This document shows, in pieces, positions 38,329-46,869 of a stretch of DNA of 64,000 bases (the first letter of the stretch is position 1; each line of letters begins with the position of its first letter). The notes below the pieces were generated by a model. That model saw nothing but the letters and a program-made list of their open reading frames with translations. It had not been told where the DNA came from and searched no databases. The translations under genes were made by a program, and so were the position numbers. Origin of the DNA: Pseudomonas brassicacearum (GTDB lineage: Bacteria; Pseudomonadota; Gammaproteobacteria; Pseudomonadales; Pseudomonadaceae). The stretch covers positions 1 through 64,000 of the forward strand of contig NZ_MOBJ01000006.1 of NCBI RefSeq assembly GCF_003732225.1, given 5' to 3'.

Positions 38329-39753
38329 TTAATGCGGGGAAGAAACCGTCAGCATCTGCCCTGGCTTGAGGGCCTGGCCAACACGTGGATTCCAGCGCTT
38401 GAGGTGTTGCATCTCAACGTTGAAACGCTTGGCGACCATGTACAGCGAGTCGCCTTGCTTGACCTTGTACTGGGTCTGTTTCTTGTTGTTGGCCGCAACC
38501 ACCGTACTGGTGCGTGTGCTGCGCTTGCTGGTGTCTCGCATCACCAGGGTCTGGCCGACCTTGAGGTCCTTGCCGGTCAGCTTGTTCCAGTGTTGCAGGT
38601 CCTTGACGTCGACTTTGTTGGCCTTGGCGATCTGCGTCAGGTTATCGCCGCGCTTGACCCGATAGCTGCGCTTGAGCTTTGCCAGCTCTGTGTCGTCGGC
38701 ACCTTCGAAAACCGGCTTGAGCTCACGCTTGCTGATCAGGTCTTCGGGCTTCATGGTCGACAGGCTGGCGGTCAGCAATTGCGCCTTGGAGGTTGGCACC
38801 AGCAAATGCTGGGGACCGTCGATGGTGGTGCGTTGCTTGAAGGCCGGGTTGAGCTGGAACAGCTCGTCTTCGTCGATGTTGGCCACTTCGGCAACCTTGG
38901 ACAGGTCCATGCGCTGGTTGATTTCGACGACTTCGAAGTAGGGGCGGTTGGCGATCGGATTGAGGTTTACGCCATAGGCTTCCGGCGACAGAACGACTTG
39001 CGACAAGGCCAGCAGCTTGGGCACATACGCCTGGGTTTCCGCCGGCAGCGGCAGGTTCCAGTAGTCGGTGGGCAGACCAAGTTTTTCGTTACGCTCGATA
39101 GCCCGGCTGACCGTGCCTTCACCGGCGTTGTAGGCCGCCAGGGCCAGTAGCCAGTCACCGTTGAACATGTCGTGCAGGCGGGTCAGGTAGTCCATCGCCG
39201 CGATGGTCGATGCGGTAATGTCGCGACGACCGTCGTAGAAGCGGGTTTGACGCAGGTTGAAGTAACGCCCGGTGGACGGGATGAACTGCCACAGGCCGAC
39301 CGCATCGGAGCGCGAGTAGGCCATCGGGTTGTAGGCGCTTTCGATCACTGGCAGCAGCGCCAGCTCCAGCGGCATGTTGCGTTCTTCAAGGCGTTCGACG
39401 ATGTAATGGATGTACAGGCTGCCGCGTTCGCTGGCGCCTTGAAGAAACGATGGGTTGCTGGCAAACCACAGGCGTTGTTGCTCGATACGCGGGTTGACGC
39501 CCAGCCCGTCCTGCAACTGGAAGCCTTGGCGCATACGCTCCCAGACGTCCTGCGCGGCTAGCGGAGATGGCTTTTCGCTGAGCCAGATGGGTTTTTGCTT
39601 GGTCCGGGCGGAAAGCGTATGTGTCGCGTCGGTTTGCGGCACATGACTGGTGCTTTGGCAGCCCGCCAGAGTGGCGGACACAGCCACCGCGATGGCTTGA
39701 GCCAGGCGGGTCAATGCGTCTGAATTGATGGATTTACGTATAGATGACGACAT
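38329..39753 (-). CDS. mltD: membrane-bound lytic murein transglycosylase D
   Basis: 474-residue outer-membrane lipoprotein that cleaves peptidoglycan. The lipobox TLAGC puts the lipidated Cys at residue 32. The SLT domain holds the catalytic Glu138 in ALLPVIESAYNPMAYSRSDAVGLWQF. C-terminal LysM modules (YRVKRGDNLTQIAKANKV and YKVKQGDSLYMVAKRFNV at about residues 345-470) bind peptidoglycan. Met at 39753 is preferred over an upstream Met eight codons earlier. It is downstream of gloB on the same strand, as in P. aeruginosa. Confidence 0.95.
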   Translation of the reverse strand: MSSSIRKSINSDALTRLAQAIAVAVSATLAGCQSTSHVPQTDATHTLSARTKQKPIWLSEKPSPLAAQDVWERMRQGFQLQDGLGVNPRIEQQRLWFASNPSFLQGASERGSLYIHYIVERLEERNMPLELALLPVIESAYNPMAYSRSDAVGLWQFIPSTGRYFNLRQTRFYDGRRDITASTIAAMDYLTRLHDMFNGDWLLALAAYNAGEGTVSRAIERNEKLGLPTDYWNLPLPAETQAYVPKLLALSQVVLSPEAYGVNLNPIANRPYFEVVEINQRMDLSKVAEVANIDEDELFQLNPAFKQRTTIDGPQHLLVPTSKAQLLTASLSTMKPEDLISKRELKPVFEGADDTELAKLKRSYRVKRGDNLTQIAKANKVDVKDLQHWNKLTGKDLKVGQTLVMRDTSKRSTRTSTVVAANNKKQTQYKVKQGDSLYMVAKRFNVEMQHLKRWNPRVGQALKPGQMLTVSSPH

Positions 39754-39852
39754 TGGCTGGAAGTTAGTTCCGGGCAAAAATGTCGGGCGATTCTAGAAAG
39801 CGCACGGGGTGCGGTCAACCATTCAGAATTTTTGGACCAATAGTGGCCCCGC

Positions 39853-40620
39853 TTAGAACTTATCTTTCCAAGCCCGAAGAGCCGCAAAAACCTCACTTTG
39901 GGCCCGGTTATTAGGGCCATTCCGTTCGTCTATTTTTTCTTTAACAGATGTTTCGCCAGTACGCAGAAAAGGGTTGGTGAGCTTCTCCAGCGCCAGGGTC
40001 GACGGCAGCGACGTGCGCCCGGACGCGCGTAATTGGGAGACTTTCTCGAGACGTTCAGCAATGTCCGGATTATTCGGTTCGACAGCGGCGGCAAAGCGCA
40101 GATTGCTCAGGGTGTACTCGTGGGTGCAGTACACCAGCGTGTCTTCGGGCAATGCGGCCAGGCGGCTGAGGGAGTGGTGCATTTGCGCGGGCGTGCCTTC
40201 GAACAAGCGTCCGCAACCGGCGGCGAACAGGGTGTCGCCACAGAACAGCAGGCCATGATGGTAGTAAGCGATATGACCCAGGGTGTGGCCTGGCACCGCA
40301 AACACGTCGAACTCCCGACCGAGCACGGTAACGCGGTCGTTATCGTTCAGGGCGACGTCCCGCCCGGGGATGTTTTCGTTTGCCGGGCCGTAGACCGTGG
40401 CGCCTGTCGCTTTTTTTAGCTGCTCGACGCCACCGACGTGATCATGGTGGTGATGAGTCACCAGAATATCGCTGAGCTGCCATTCCGGATGCATGGACAG
40501 CCAGGCCTGCACGGGCGCGGCGTCACCCGGATCGACCACGGCGCAGCGCTGGCTGCGGTGATCCTGTAACAACCAGATGTAGTTGTCGGTGAAGGCGGGA
40601 AGGGCACTGATCTGTATCAT
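39853..40620 (-). CDS. gloB: hydroxyacylglutathione hydrolase (glyoxalase II)
   Basis: 255-residue metallo-beta-lactamase-fold enzyme that hydrolyses S-D-lactoylglutathione to D-lactate in methylglyoxal detoxification. It starts [18 protein letters not shown] and has the zinc motif [10 protein letters not shown] near residues 53-62, further ligands in [12 protein letters not shown] and [13 protein letters not shown], and glutathione-site residues near the C-terminus ([14 protein letters not shown]). The open frame extends far upstream, but homology begins here. The start lacks a strong ribosome site. It is divergent from the methyltransferase gene. Confidence 0.94.
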   Translation of the reverse strand: MIQISALPAFTDNYIWLLQDHRSQRCAVVDPGDAAPVQAWLSMHPEWQLSDILVTHHHHDHVGGVEQLKKATGATVYGPANENIPGRDVALNDNDRVTVLGREFDVFAVPGHTLGHIAYYHHGLLFCGDTLFAAGCGRLFEGTPAQMHHSLSRLAALPEDTLVYCTHEYTLSNLRFAAAVEPNNPDIAERLEKVSQLRASGRTSLPSTLALEKLTNPFLRTGETSVKEKIDERNGPNNRAQSEVFAALRAWKDKF

Positions 40621-40685
40621 CGCGGGATTCGCCAAGCGGAAAACATTGGTGCATCTTAGAGCTTCTAGGCGAGTTGGAGAATGCA

Positions 40686-41447
40686 ATGACCGATAAAGCG
40701 TTCGCTCAGGCTGATCCTGACTGGCTGGCATTGATCGGCGCCGCCCGCGAGTGGCTGTCAGGTCCTGTCGGGCAATTTTTGCTGGATGAAGAGCGCCGGA
40801 TGCTCGAAGACGAGTTGGGGCGCTTCTTTGGCGGTTACCTGGTGCATTACGGTCCTTCGGCCGAAACGCCACCCTCGGCACCGCAAGTACAACGTAACGT
40901 ACGCCTCGGGGCACCGCTGCCGGGCGTCGAGATTGTTTGCGAAGAACAGGCGTGGCCGATCAGTGAGCACGCTGCCGACGTGGTGGTGATGCAGCACGGG
41001 CTGGATTTCTGCCTGTCGCCTCATGGCCTGCTGCGTGAAGCCGCCAGCGCGGTGCGTCCTGGCGGGCACCTGTTGATCGTCGGTATCAACCCCTGGAGCA
41101 GCTGGGGGCTGCGCCATGTGTTTGCCAATGACGCCATGCGCAAGGCGCGCTGCATTTCGCCGTCGCGGGTCGCTGACTGGCTCAACCTGCTGGGGTTTGC
41201 GCTGGAGAAACGCCGCTTCGGGTGCTATCGTCCGCCGCTTGCGTCCCCGGCATGGCAAGCCCGCCTGGCGGGTTGGGAGCGCAAGGCCGGTGACTGGCAG
41301 CTGTCCGGTGGCGGCTTCTATTTGTTGGTGGCGCGCAAGATCGTCGTTGGCTTGCGACCGGTCCGCCAGGTGCGCCGAGAGCCGATGGGCAAACTGATTC
41401 CGTTGCCGATGGCCAAGGTCAATCGACGCGACAGCAAGCCGCAATAA
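40686..41447 (+). CDS. class I SAM-dependent methyltransferase
   Basis: 253-residue protein. SAM-binding words are weak but readable: [39 protein letters not shown] forms the post-II and motif III region. The C-terminus is basic. Orthologues lie between gloB and rnhA in Pseudomonas, and the substrate is not known. TTGGAGA lies five bases before ATG 40686. rnhA follows after an 89-bp gap with a GC-rich palindrome (41463-41480), so a shared transcript is possible. Confidence 0.82.
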   Translation: MTDKAFAQADPDWLALIGAAREWLSGPVGQFLLDEERRMLEDELGRFFGGYLVHYGPSAETPPSAPQVQRNVRLGAPLPGVEIVCEEQAWPISEHAADVVVMQHGLDFCLSPHGLLREAASAVRPGGHLLIVGINPWSSWGLRHVFANDAMRKARCISPSRVADWLNLLGFALEKRRFGCYRPPLASPAWQARLAGWERKAGDWQLSGGGFYLLVARKIVVGLRPVRQVRREPMGKLIPLPMAKVNRRDSKPQ

Positions 41448-41536
41448 ACTATTTATTTTCCCGGCCGGGCTAGCCCGGCCTCGGGCGTTGTCGGTCATTG
41501 ATCGGCAGGCCACAGACATTTTCTGGATAGGTTGGC

Positions 41537-41989
41537 ATGAGCGATAGCGTAGAACTCTTCACCGATGGCGCCTGCAAGGGCAACCCCGGCCCAGGCGGCT
41601 GGGGCGCACTGCTGGTGTGCAAGGGCGTTGAAAAGGAACTTTGGGGCGGCGAAGCCAATACCACCAACAACCGCATGGAACTGATGGGCGCGATTCGCGG
41701 CCTCGAAGAACTCAAGCGTTCCTGCGACGTACTGCTGGTCACCGACTCGCAATACGTGATGAAAGGCATCAATGAGTGGATGGACAACTGGAAGAAACGC
41801 GGCTGGAAAACAGCGGCGAAAGAGCCGGTGAAAAACGCTGATCTGTGGAAACTGCTCGACGAACAGGTCAATCGCCACAACGTCACCTGGAAGTGGGTGC
41901 GCGGCCACATCGGGCATCCCGGCAACGAACGCGCCGACCAGTTGGCCAATCGTGGCGTCGACGACGTCCGGGGTTACAAGCAGGACTGA
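41537..41989 (+). CDS. rnhA: ribonuclease HI
   Basis: 150-residue enzyme that degrades the RNA strand of RNA-DNA hybrids. The four acidic residues are present: Asp10 ([18 protein letters not shown]), Glu48 ([15 protein letters not shown]), Asp70 (VTDSQYVM) and Asp134 in the terminal [10 protein letters not shown], with the handle region [19 protein letters not shown]. In P. aeruginosa dnaQ follows directly; here a ben/cat block separates them. A REP pair follows the stop. Confidence 0.96.
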   Translation: MSDSVELFTDGACKGNPGPGGWGALLVCKGVEKELWGGEANTTNNRMELMGAIRGLEELKRSCDVLLVTDSQYVMKGINEWMDNWKKRGWKTAAKEPVKNADLWKLLDEQVNRHNVTWKWVRGHIGHPGNERADQLANRGVDDVRGYKQD

Positions 41990-41997
41990 CCTGCCTT

Positions 41998-42074
41998 AAA
42001 AGATCGTCCGAACGCGGCCCGAACCTTCGGCAGCTCCTACGGGGGATGCATTCCCCCGAAGGCTGCGATCTTTT
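41998..42074. repeat. REP doublet between rnhA and catR
   Basis: AAAAGATCG at the left and CGATCTTTT at the right frame an imperfect inverted pair of GTAGGAGCTGCC-type REPs with an inner GGGGGATGCATTCCCCC palindrome. It sits between two convergent genes and can terminate both. Confidence 0.75.
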
Positions 42075-42088
42075 GATTCAAAAGGCGG

Positions 42089-42979
42089 TCATTTCGGATC
42101 GCGCAATCGCAACTCCTCGATCATTTTCAGGCAATGACTCAACCCCGGTGACACATCGCCAACGCGTCGACTCAGGATGATCGGCGACGTCGCATTGGTT
42201 TCCAGCACCGGGGTAAAACCGATGTCGTCGCGATGCAGCAACTGCACCGAGGCCGGCACCAGCGTGACGCCGATACCGGCGCCCACCAGGCCGATGGCGG
42301 TTTGCAGCTCGTTGGTCCATTGCGCGACCTTGATGCTCACACCGTAGGACTCGAACAGCGCGATCACATGGTCGGCGTAGCTGGGGCGGGGATTGCCGGG
42401 GTAGAGCACAAACGGTTCATCGGCCAACTCGGTGAGGCTGATGGGGCCGGCCAACAATGGATGGCCAGCGGGCAGGGCCGCGACCAGTCGGTCCTCGTTC
42501 AATACGGTCTGGATGATCGCCGGGTCGTCGATGCGGATTCGCCCGAAGCCGACGTCGATACGTCCGGCCTTGAGCGCTTGCACCTGTTGCAGCGTGGTCA
42601 TTTCCGAGAGACCCAATTCCAGTTCCAGCGGTTCATTGCTGCGCAGGCGGCGAATCAGTTCCGGCAACACGCCATACAGGGTCGAAGGGGCGAAACCGAT
42701 ACCCAGCCAGGTCTTTTCGCCCAGGCCGATGCGTCGGGTGTTGTCGCAGACTTTGTTCAGCTGTTCGAGCAGGGCACTGGAGTGCTCAAGGAAAAACCGC
42801 CCGGCTTCGGTCAGGCGCAAGGGCCTGCCGCGCTCCAGCAACACCACCCCGAGTTCATCTTCCAGTTGCTGAATTTGCCGGCTCAACGGTGGCTGAGCGA
42901 TGTGCAGGCGTTCGGCGGCGCGGGTGAAATTCAGGGTTTGACCCAGCACCTGAAAGTAACGCAGATGACGCAGCTCCAT
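42089..42979 (-). CDS. catR: LysR regulator of the catechol genes
   Basis: 296 residues. The HTH reads LRYFQVLGQTLNFTRAAERLHIAQPPLSRQIQQLE, the CatR/BenM/CatM class signature (IAQPPLSRQI), and the effector domain senses cis,cis-muconate in relatives. It is divergent from catB; the intergenic region has the ATAC-N7-GTAT palindrome bound by this class, 27 bp from its own start, consistent with autorepression and catBC activation. Confidence 0.9.
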   Translation of the reverse strand: MELRHLRYFQVLGQTLNFTRAAERLHIAQPPLSRQIQQLEDELGVVLLERGRPLRLTEAGRFFLEHSSALLEQLNKVCDNTRRIGLGEKTWLGIGFAPSTLYGVLPELIRRLRSNEPLELELGLSEMTTLQQVQALKAGRIDVGFGRIRIDDPAIIQTVLNEDRLVAALPAGHPLLAGPISLTELADEPFVLYPGNPRPSYADHVIALFESYGVSIKVAQWTNELQTAIGLVGAGIGVTLVPASVQLLHRDDIGFTPVLETNATSPIILSRRVGDVSPGLSHCLKMIEELRLRDPK

Positions 42980-43005
42980 GAGCCCTCCACAGTCGAGGAT
43001 GGTGA

Positions 43006-43020
43006 ATACCTTTAAGGTAT
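43006..43020. promoter_or_regulatory. CatR operator in the catR-catB region
   Basis: ATACCTTTAAGGTAT is a perfect palindrome of the ATAC-N7-GTAT form known for CatM/BenM-type regulators. It lies in the 127-bp divergent promoter region between catR and catB. Confidence 0.8.
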
Positions 43021-43106
43021 TGATCCAGACCAATTCTATATTGGAACCCTGAAAAAAGCCGTACGAGAATCCGTCACAGAACTTCAAGAACCTGACGGGT
43101 ATCGAC

Positions 43107-44255
43107 ATGCTTTCTTCTGCCATTGAATCGATCGAGACGATCATCGTCGATCTACCGACCATCCGCCCGCACAAGCTGGCGATGCACACCATGCAGAATC
43201 AGACGCTGGTAATCATCCGGGTGCGCAGCAAAGACGGGATCGAAGGCATCGGCGAATCGACCACCATCGGTGGCCTGGCCTACGGCAATGAAAGCCCGGA
43301 CAGCATCAAGACCAACATCGACAAGCACTTTGCGCCACTGTTGCTGGGGCAGGATGCTTGCAACATCAACGCGGCGATGTTGCGCCTGGAGCGCAGCATT
43401 CGCGGCAACACCTTCGCCAAATCCGGTATCGAAACGGCCTTGCTCGACGCCCACGGCAAGCGCCTCGGGCTGCCGATCAGCGAATTGCTCGGTGGCCGCG
43501 TACGTGACTCGTTGCCAGTGGCCTGGACGCTGGCCAGCGGCGATACCGCCAAGGACATCGCCGAAGCCGAGCAGATGCTCGACCTGCGCCGTCACCGGAT
43601 CTTCAAGTTGAAGATCGGGGCCGGCGAAGTCGACCGCGACCTGGCTCACGTCATTGCGATCAAAAAAGCCCTGGGCGACCGTGCCAGCGTGCGCGTCGAC
43701 GTCAACCAGGCCTGGGATGAAGCGGTGGCGCTGCGAGCCTGCCGGATTCTCGGTGGTAATGGTATCGACCTGATCGAACAGCCGATCTCGCGCAACAACC
43801 GTGCCGGCATGGTGCGTCTCAATGCGATGAGCCCGGCACCGATCATGGCGGACGAGTCGATTGAGTGCGTGGAAGATGCGTTCAACCTGGCGCGGGAAGG
43901 CGCGGCTTCGGTGTTCGCGCTGAAGATCGCCAAAAATGGCGGCCCCCGCGCTGTGTTGCGGACCGCGGCGATTGCCGAAGCGGCAGGCATCGGCCTGTAC
44001 GGCGGCACCATGCTTGAAGGCGGGATCGGCACGCTGGCCTCGGCCCACGCCTTCCTCACGCTGAACGAGCTGAGTTGGGACACCGAGCTGTTCGGCCCGC
44101 TGTTGCTGACCGAAGACATCCTCAGCGAGCCGCCGGTTTACCGCGACTTCCACTTGCACGTTTCGCAGGCGCCTGGCCTTGGCCTGAGCCTGGACGAAGA
44201 GCGTCTGGCGTTTTTCCGCCGCGACAAAACCTCCACCGCCATTCATTCCGTCTGA
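43107..44255 (+). CDS. catB: muconate cycloisomerase
   Basis: 382-residue enolase-superfamily enzyme converting cis,cis-muconate to muconolactone. The KxK motif is Lys167 and Lys169 in IFKLKIGAG. Metal ligands are Asp198 (VRVDVNQAW), Glu224 (DLIEQPIS) and Asp249 (IMADESIE). The length and HKLAMHTMQNQTLVIIRV near the N-terminus match CatB rather than chloromuconate enzymes, although the latter cannot be fully excluded. First gene of catBCA; catC follows after 10 bp. Confidence 0.94.
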   Translation: MLSSAIESIETIIVDLPTIRPHKLAMHTMQNQTLVIIRVRSKDGIEGIGESTTIGGLAYGNESPDSIKTNIDKHFAPLLLGQDACNINAAMLRLERSIRGNTFAKSGIETALLDAHGKRLGLPISELLGGRVRDSLPVAWTLASGDTAKDIAEAEQMLDLRRHRIFKLKIGAGEVDRDLAHVIAIKKALGDRASVRVDVNQAWDEAVALRACRILGGNGIDLIEQPISRNNRAGMVRLNAMSPAPIMADESIECVEDAFNLAREGAASVFALKIAKNGGPRAVLRTAAIAEAAGIGLYGGTMLEGGIGTLASAHAFLTLNELSWDTELFGPLLLTEDILSEPPVYRDFHLHVSQAPGLGLSLDEERLAFFRRDKTSTAIHSV

Positions 44256-44265
44256 GGAGAACAGC

Positions 44266-44556
44266 ATGTTGTTCCACGTAAAGATGACCGTGAACCTGCC
44301 GGTCGACATGGATCCAGAGCGCGCCGCTCAGCTCAAGTTCGACGAAAAAAACCTGGCCCAGCGCCTGCAACAGCAGGGCAAGTGGCGCCATCTGTGGCGT
44401 ATCGCCGGGCTCTACGCCAATTACAGCGTGTTCGACGTCGACAGCGTGCAGGAACTGCACGACCTGCTGATGCAATTGCCGCTTTACCCCTACATGGCTA
44501 TCGAAGTGAACGCGATGTGCAGGCATCCTTCCTCTATTCATGAGGATGATCGCTGA
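44266..44556 (+). CDS. catC: muconolactone delta-isomerase
   Basis: 96-residue enzyme that isomerises muconolactone to 3-oxoadipate enol-lactone, forming a decamer in relatives. It starts MLFHVKMTVNLPVDMDPERA, and the rest (GKWRHLWRIAGLYANYSVFDVDSVQELHDLLMQLPLYPYM) is characteristic of CatC. GAGGAGAAC precedes the start. It sits between catB and catA in the same direction. Confidence 0.95.
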   Translation: MLFHVKMTVNLPVDMDPERAAQLKFDEKNLAQRLQQQGKWRHLWRIAGLYANYSVFDVDSVQELHDLLMQLPLYPYMAIEVNAMCRHPSSIHEDDR

Positions 44557-44607
44557 GCCGTTGTTTGCCAGTTCTGTACTCTAATAAATACAAGATGAGG
44601 ATTAATC

Positions 44608-45537
44608 ATGAACGCCAAGATTTCCCACACTGCCAGCGCCCAGAAGTTCCTCGAAGAGGCCAGCGGTCTGCTCAACGACGGTGGCAACCCGCGCGCCAAA
44701 GCGCTGATCTACCGCATCCTGCGCGATTCGGTGAACATCATCGAAGACCTTGAAGTGACCCCGGAAGAGTTCTGGAAAGCCGTCAACTACCTGAACGAAC
44801 TGGGCGCGCGCCAAGAAGCGGGTCTGCTGGTTGCCGGCTTGGGGCTGGAACACTACCTGGACCTGCTGATGGATGCCGAAGACGCGCAGGCCGGTAAAAC
44901 CGGTGGCACCCCACGCACCATCGAAGGCCCGCTGTATGTCGCCGGCGCACCGTTGTCCAACGGCGAAGCGCGGCTGGACGACGGCGTTGATCCGGGCGTG
45001 GTGCTGTTCATGCAGGGCCAGGTCAAGAACACCGAAGGCAAGCCACTGGCCGGCGCCGTGGTGGATGTCTGGCACGCCAATACCGGCGGCACTTATTCGT
45101 ACTTCGATGGCAGCCAGTCGGAGTTCAACCTGCGTCGGCGGATCGTCACCGACGTCGAAGGTCGCTATCGTTTTCGCAGTATCGTGCCGTCGGGCTACGG
45201 TTGCCCACCGGACGGTCCGACCCAGCAACTGCTGGATCAACTGGGGCGTCATGGCCAGCGTCCGGCGCACATCCACTTCTTCATCTCGGCGGATGACCAT
45301 CGCCACCTGACCACCCAGATCAACCTGGATGGCGACAAGTACCTGCACGACGATTTCGCCTACGCCACCCGTGACGAACTGATCGCTAAAATCACCTTCA
45401 GCGACGACCAGCAGCGTGCACGCGCGCACGGCATCAGCGGGCGTTTTGCCGAGATCGAATTCGATTTCACCCTGCAGTCGTCGGCGCAACCGGAAGAGCA
45501 ACATCGTCACGAGCGAGTGCGTGCACTGGAGAACTGA
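44608..45537 (+). CDS. catA: catechol 1,2-dioxygenase
   Basis: 309-residue intradiol ring-cleavage enzyme, Fe(III)-dependent, giving cis,cis-muconate. Iron ligands are visible: Tyr163 (GGTYSYFD), Tyr197 (VPSGYGCP), His221 and His223 (RPAHIHFF). The N-terminal helical linker domain, about residues 1-100, is the dimerisation region of the family. GAGGATTA lies just before the ATG. Last gene of catBCA; the AraC regulator starts 156 bp downstream. Confidence 0.96.
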   Translation: MNAKISHTASAQKFLEEASGLLNDGGNPRAKALIYRILRDSVNIIEDLEVTPEEFWKAVNYLNELGARQEAGLLVAGLGLEHYLDLLMDAEDAQAGKTGGTPRTIEGPLYVAGAPLSNGEARLDDGVDPGVVLFMQGQVKNTEGKPLAGAVVDVWHANTGGTYSYFDGSQSEFNLRRRIVTDVEGRYRFRSIVPSGYGCPPDGPTQQLLDQLGRHGQRPAHIHFFISADDHRHLTTQINLDGDKYLHDDFAYATRDELIAKITFSDDQQRARAHGISGRFAEIEFDFTLQSSAQPEEQHRHERVRALEN

Positions 45538-45693
45538 TCAGCGCTGGTCCAGGCCACGAGATAACTAACCGTTTATTTCGTGGTTTTTCGCTTTGCGGTG
45601 ACGCGCATAGAATGGCCGGGCCTGATTTGCCTGAGGTGGGGTGCTCAGAAGCACCGCCATCGCAGCCGATAAAAACAATGAGAGTGAGCGGTT

Positions 45694-46650
45694 ATGCAAG
45701 CGCATCTATTAAGTGAGCGCAGCAGAGTGTTTGAGCAGGCCGACCCCTATGCGGTGTCGGGCTACGTCAATCAGCACGTGGGCAACCATTGCATCCGTTT
45801 ACCCAGAAGCGGCAGCCCTCAGGCCAGTCTCAATCACAGCAAATTTGCCAGCCTCGACCTGTGCCGTATCAGCTATGGCGGTAGCGTGCGGGTGACCTCG
45901 CCGGCGCTCGACACCATCTATCACCTGCAAGTGCTGCTACGCGGAAACTGTCTATGGCGCGGTCATCGGCAGGAACACTACTTTGCTCCCGGTGAGCTGC
46001 TGCTGATCAACCCGGACGATCCGGTGGACCTGACGTACTCCGACGATTGTGAAAAATTCATCGTGAAAATGCCCACCAGCCTGCTCGAATCGGTGTGCCA
46101 GGAGCAGCGCTGGTTGCACCCGGGGAAGGGTGTGCGGTTTCTAGAGAATCGCTACCAACTGGATGAGCTTGAAGGCTTCGTCAACCTGCTGGGCATGGTT
46201 TGCCAGGAGGCCGAAGCGACCGAGCGCATGCCGCGGGTTCAGGAGCACTACACGCAAATTGTCGTGAGCAAGATGCTCAGCCTGATGAAAACCAACATCA
46301 GGCGCCTCAGCCTCGGCTCGCAGTCGGCGAACTTCGAGTTGATCGCCGACTACATCGAACGCAACCTCAAGCAGGACATCTGCAGCGAAGAACTGGCGCG
46401 CCAGGCACAGATGAGCCTGCGTTCGCTGTATGGGTTGTTCGAGCGCAATGCGGCGACCACACCGAAGAATTACATCCGGCAGAAGAAGCTTGAGCGGGTC
46501 AACGCCTGTCTCAGCGACCCCACCTGCACGGTGCGCAACGTGACCGAGCTGGCCATGGATTACGGCTTCCTGCACCTGGGACGCTTCTCCGAAAGCTATC
46601 GCAAACAGTTCGGCGAATTGCCATCGGACACCCTAAAGCGCCGCCACTAA
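45694..46650 (+). CDS. benR: AraC/XylS family activator of the benzoate genes
   Basis: 318 residues. The N-terminal effector part resembles XylS/BenR (GNHCIRLPRSGSPQASLNH, then FAPGELLLINPDDPVDL). The C-terminal double HTH spans about residues 215-315: CSEELARQAQMSLRSLYGLFERN, then VRNVTELAMDYGFLHLGRFSESYRKQFG. BenR-type proteins bind benzoate and activate the ben promoter through TGCA-N6-GGNTA boxes, two of which lie before benA. GAGCG is a weak ribosome site. Confidence 0.88.
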   Translation: MQAHLLSERSRVFEQADPYAVSGYVNQHVGNHCIRLPRSGSPQASLNHSKFASLDLCRISYGGSVRVTSPALDTIYHLQVLLRGNCLWRGHRQEHYFAPGELLLINPDDPVDLTYSDDCEKFIVKMPTSLLESVCQEQRWLHPGKGVRFLENRYQLDELEGFVNLLGMVCQEAEATERMPRVQEHYTQIVVSKMLSLMKTNIRRLSLGSQSANFELIADYIERNLKQDICSEELARQAQMSLRSLYGLFERNAATTPKNYIRQKKLERVNACLSDPTCTVRNVTELAMDYGFLHLGRFSESYRKQFGELPSDTLKRRH

Positions 46651-46660
46651 TACAAGACCC

Positions 46661-46750
46661 TGTGGGAGCGAGCTTGCTCGCGATAGCAACGGGTCAGTCA
46701 ACATTGATGTTGAATGCACTGCCGTCATCGCGAGCAAGCTCGCTCCCACA
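46661..46750. repeat. REPIN 2 between benR and benA
   Basis: Two inverted GTGGGAGCGAGC-type REPs around a spacer containing GATGTTGAATGCACTGCCGT. This spacer is nearly identical to that of REPIN 3. It starts 11 bp after the benR stop and 21 bp before the first BenR box. Confidence 0.85.
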
Positions 46751-46770
46751 TGGATGGCCATGGGGATGAT

Positions 46771-46806
46771 TGCACAAAACGGATAAAGGTCTGCACCCAG
46801 CGGATA
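46771..46806 (+). promoter_or_regulatory. two BenR/XylS binding boxes upstream of benA
   Basis: TGCACAAAACGGATA (46771-46785) and TGCACCCAGCGGATA (46792-46806) both match TGCA-N6-GGNTA. They are direct repeats 21 bp apart, as in the Pm promoter of the TOL plasmid. The second box overlaps the -35 by two bases. Confidence 0.85.
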
Positions 46807-46833
46807 TTGCCCCTTCATCACCCGCCCTAGCAT
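46805..46833 (+). promoter_or_regulatory. benA promoter
   Basis: A weak -35 (TATTGC, 46805-46810) and -10 (TAGCAT, 46828-46833) are separated by 17 bp. The poor -35 overlapping the activator box is typical of a class II activated promoter. benA translation starts 37 bp further on. Confidence 0.65.
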
Positions 46834-46869
46834 GAGCCTGCCTGAATAAAAACAATGGAGGCGGCGGCC

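Noticed and set aside
41463..41480. GC-rich perfect palindrome between the methyltransferase and rnhA as a terminator
   Set aside because: GGCCGGGCTAGCCCGGCC lacks a T run on the coding strand, so it is only weak evidence of termination.
43152..44309. 385-codon minus-strand open frame
   Set aside because: It is antisense to catB, whose catalytic residues are all present on the other strand.
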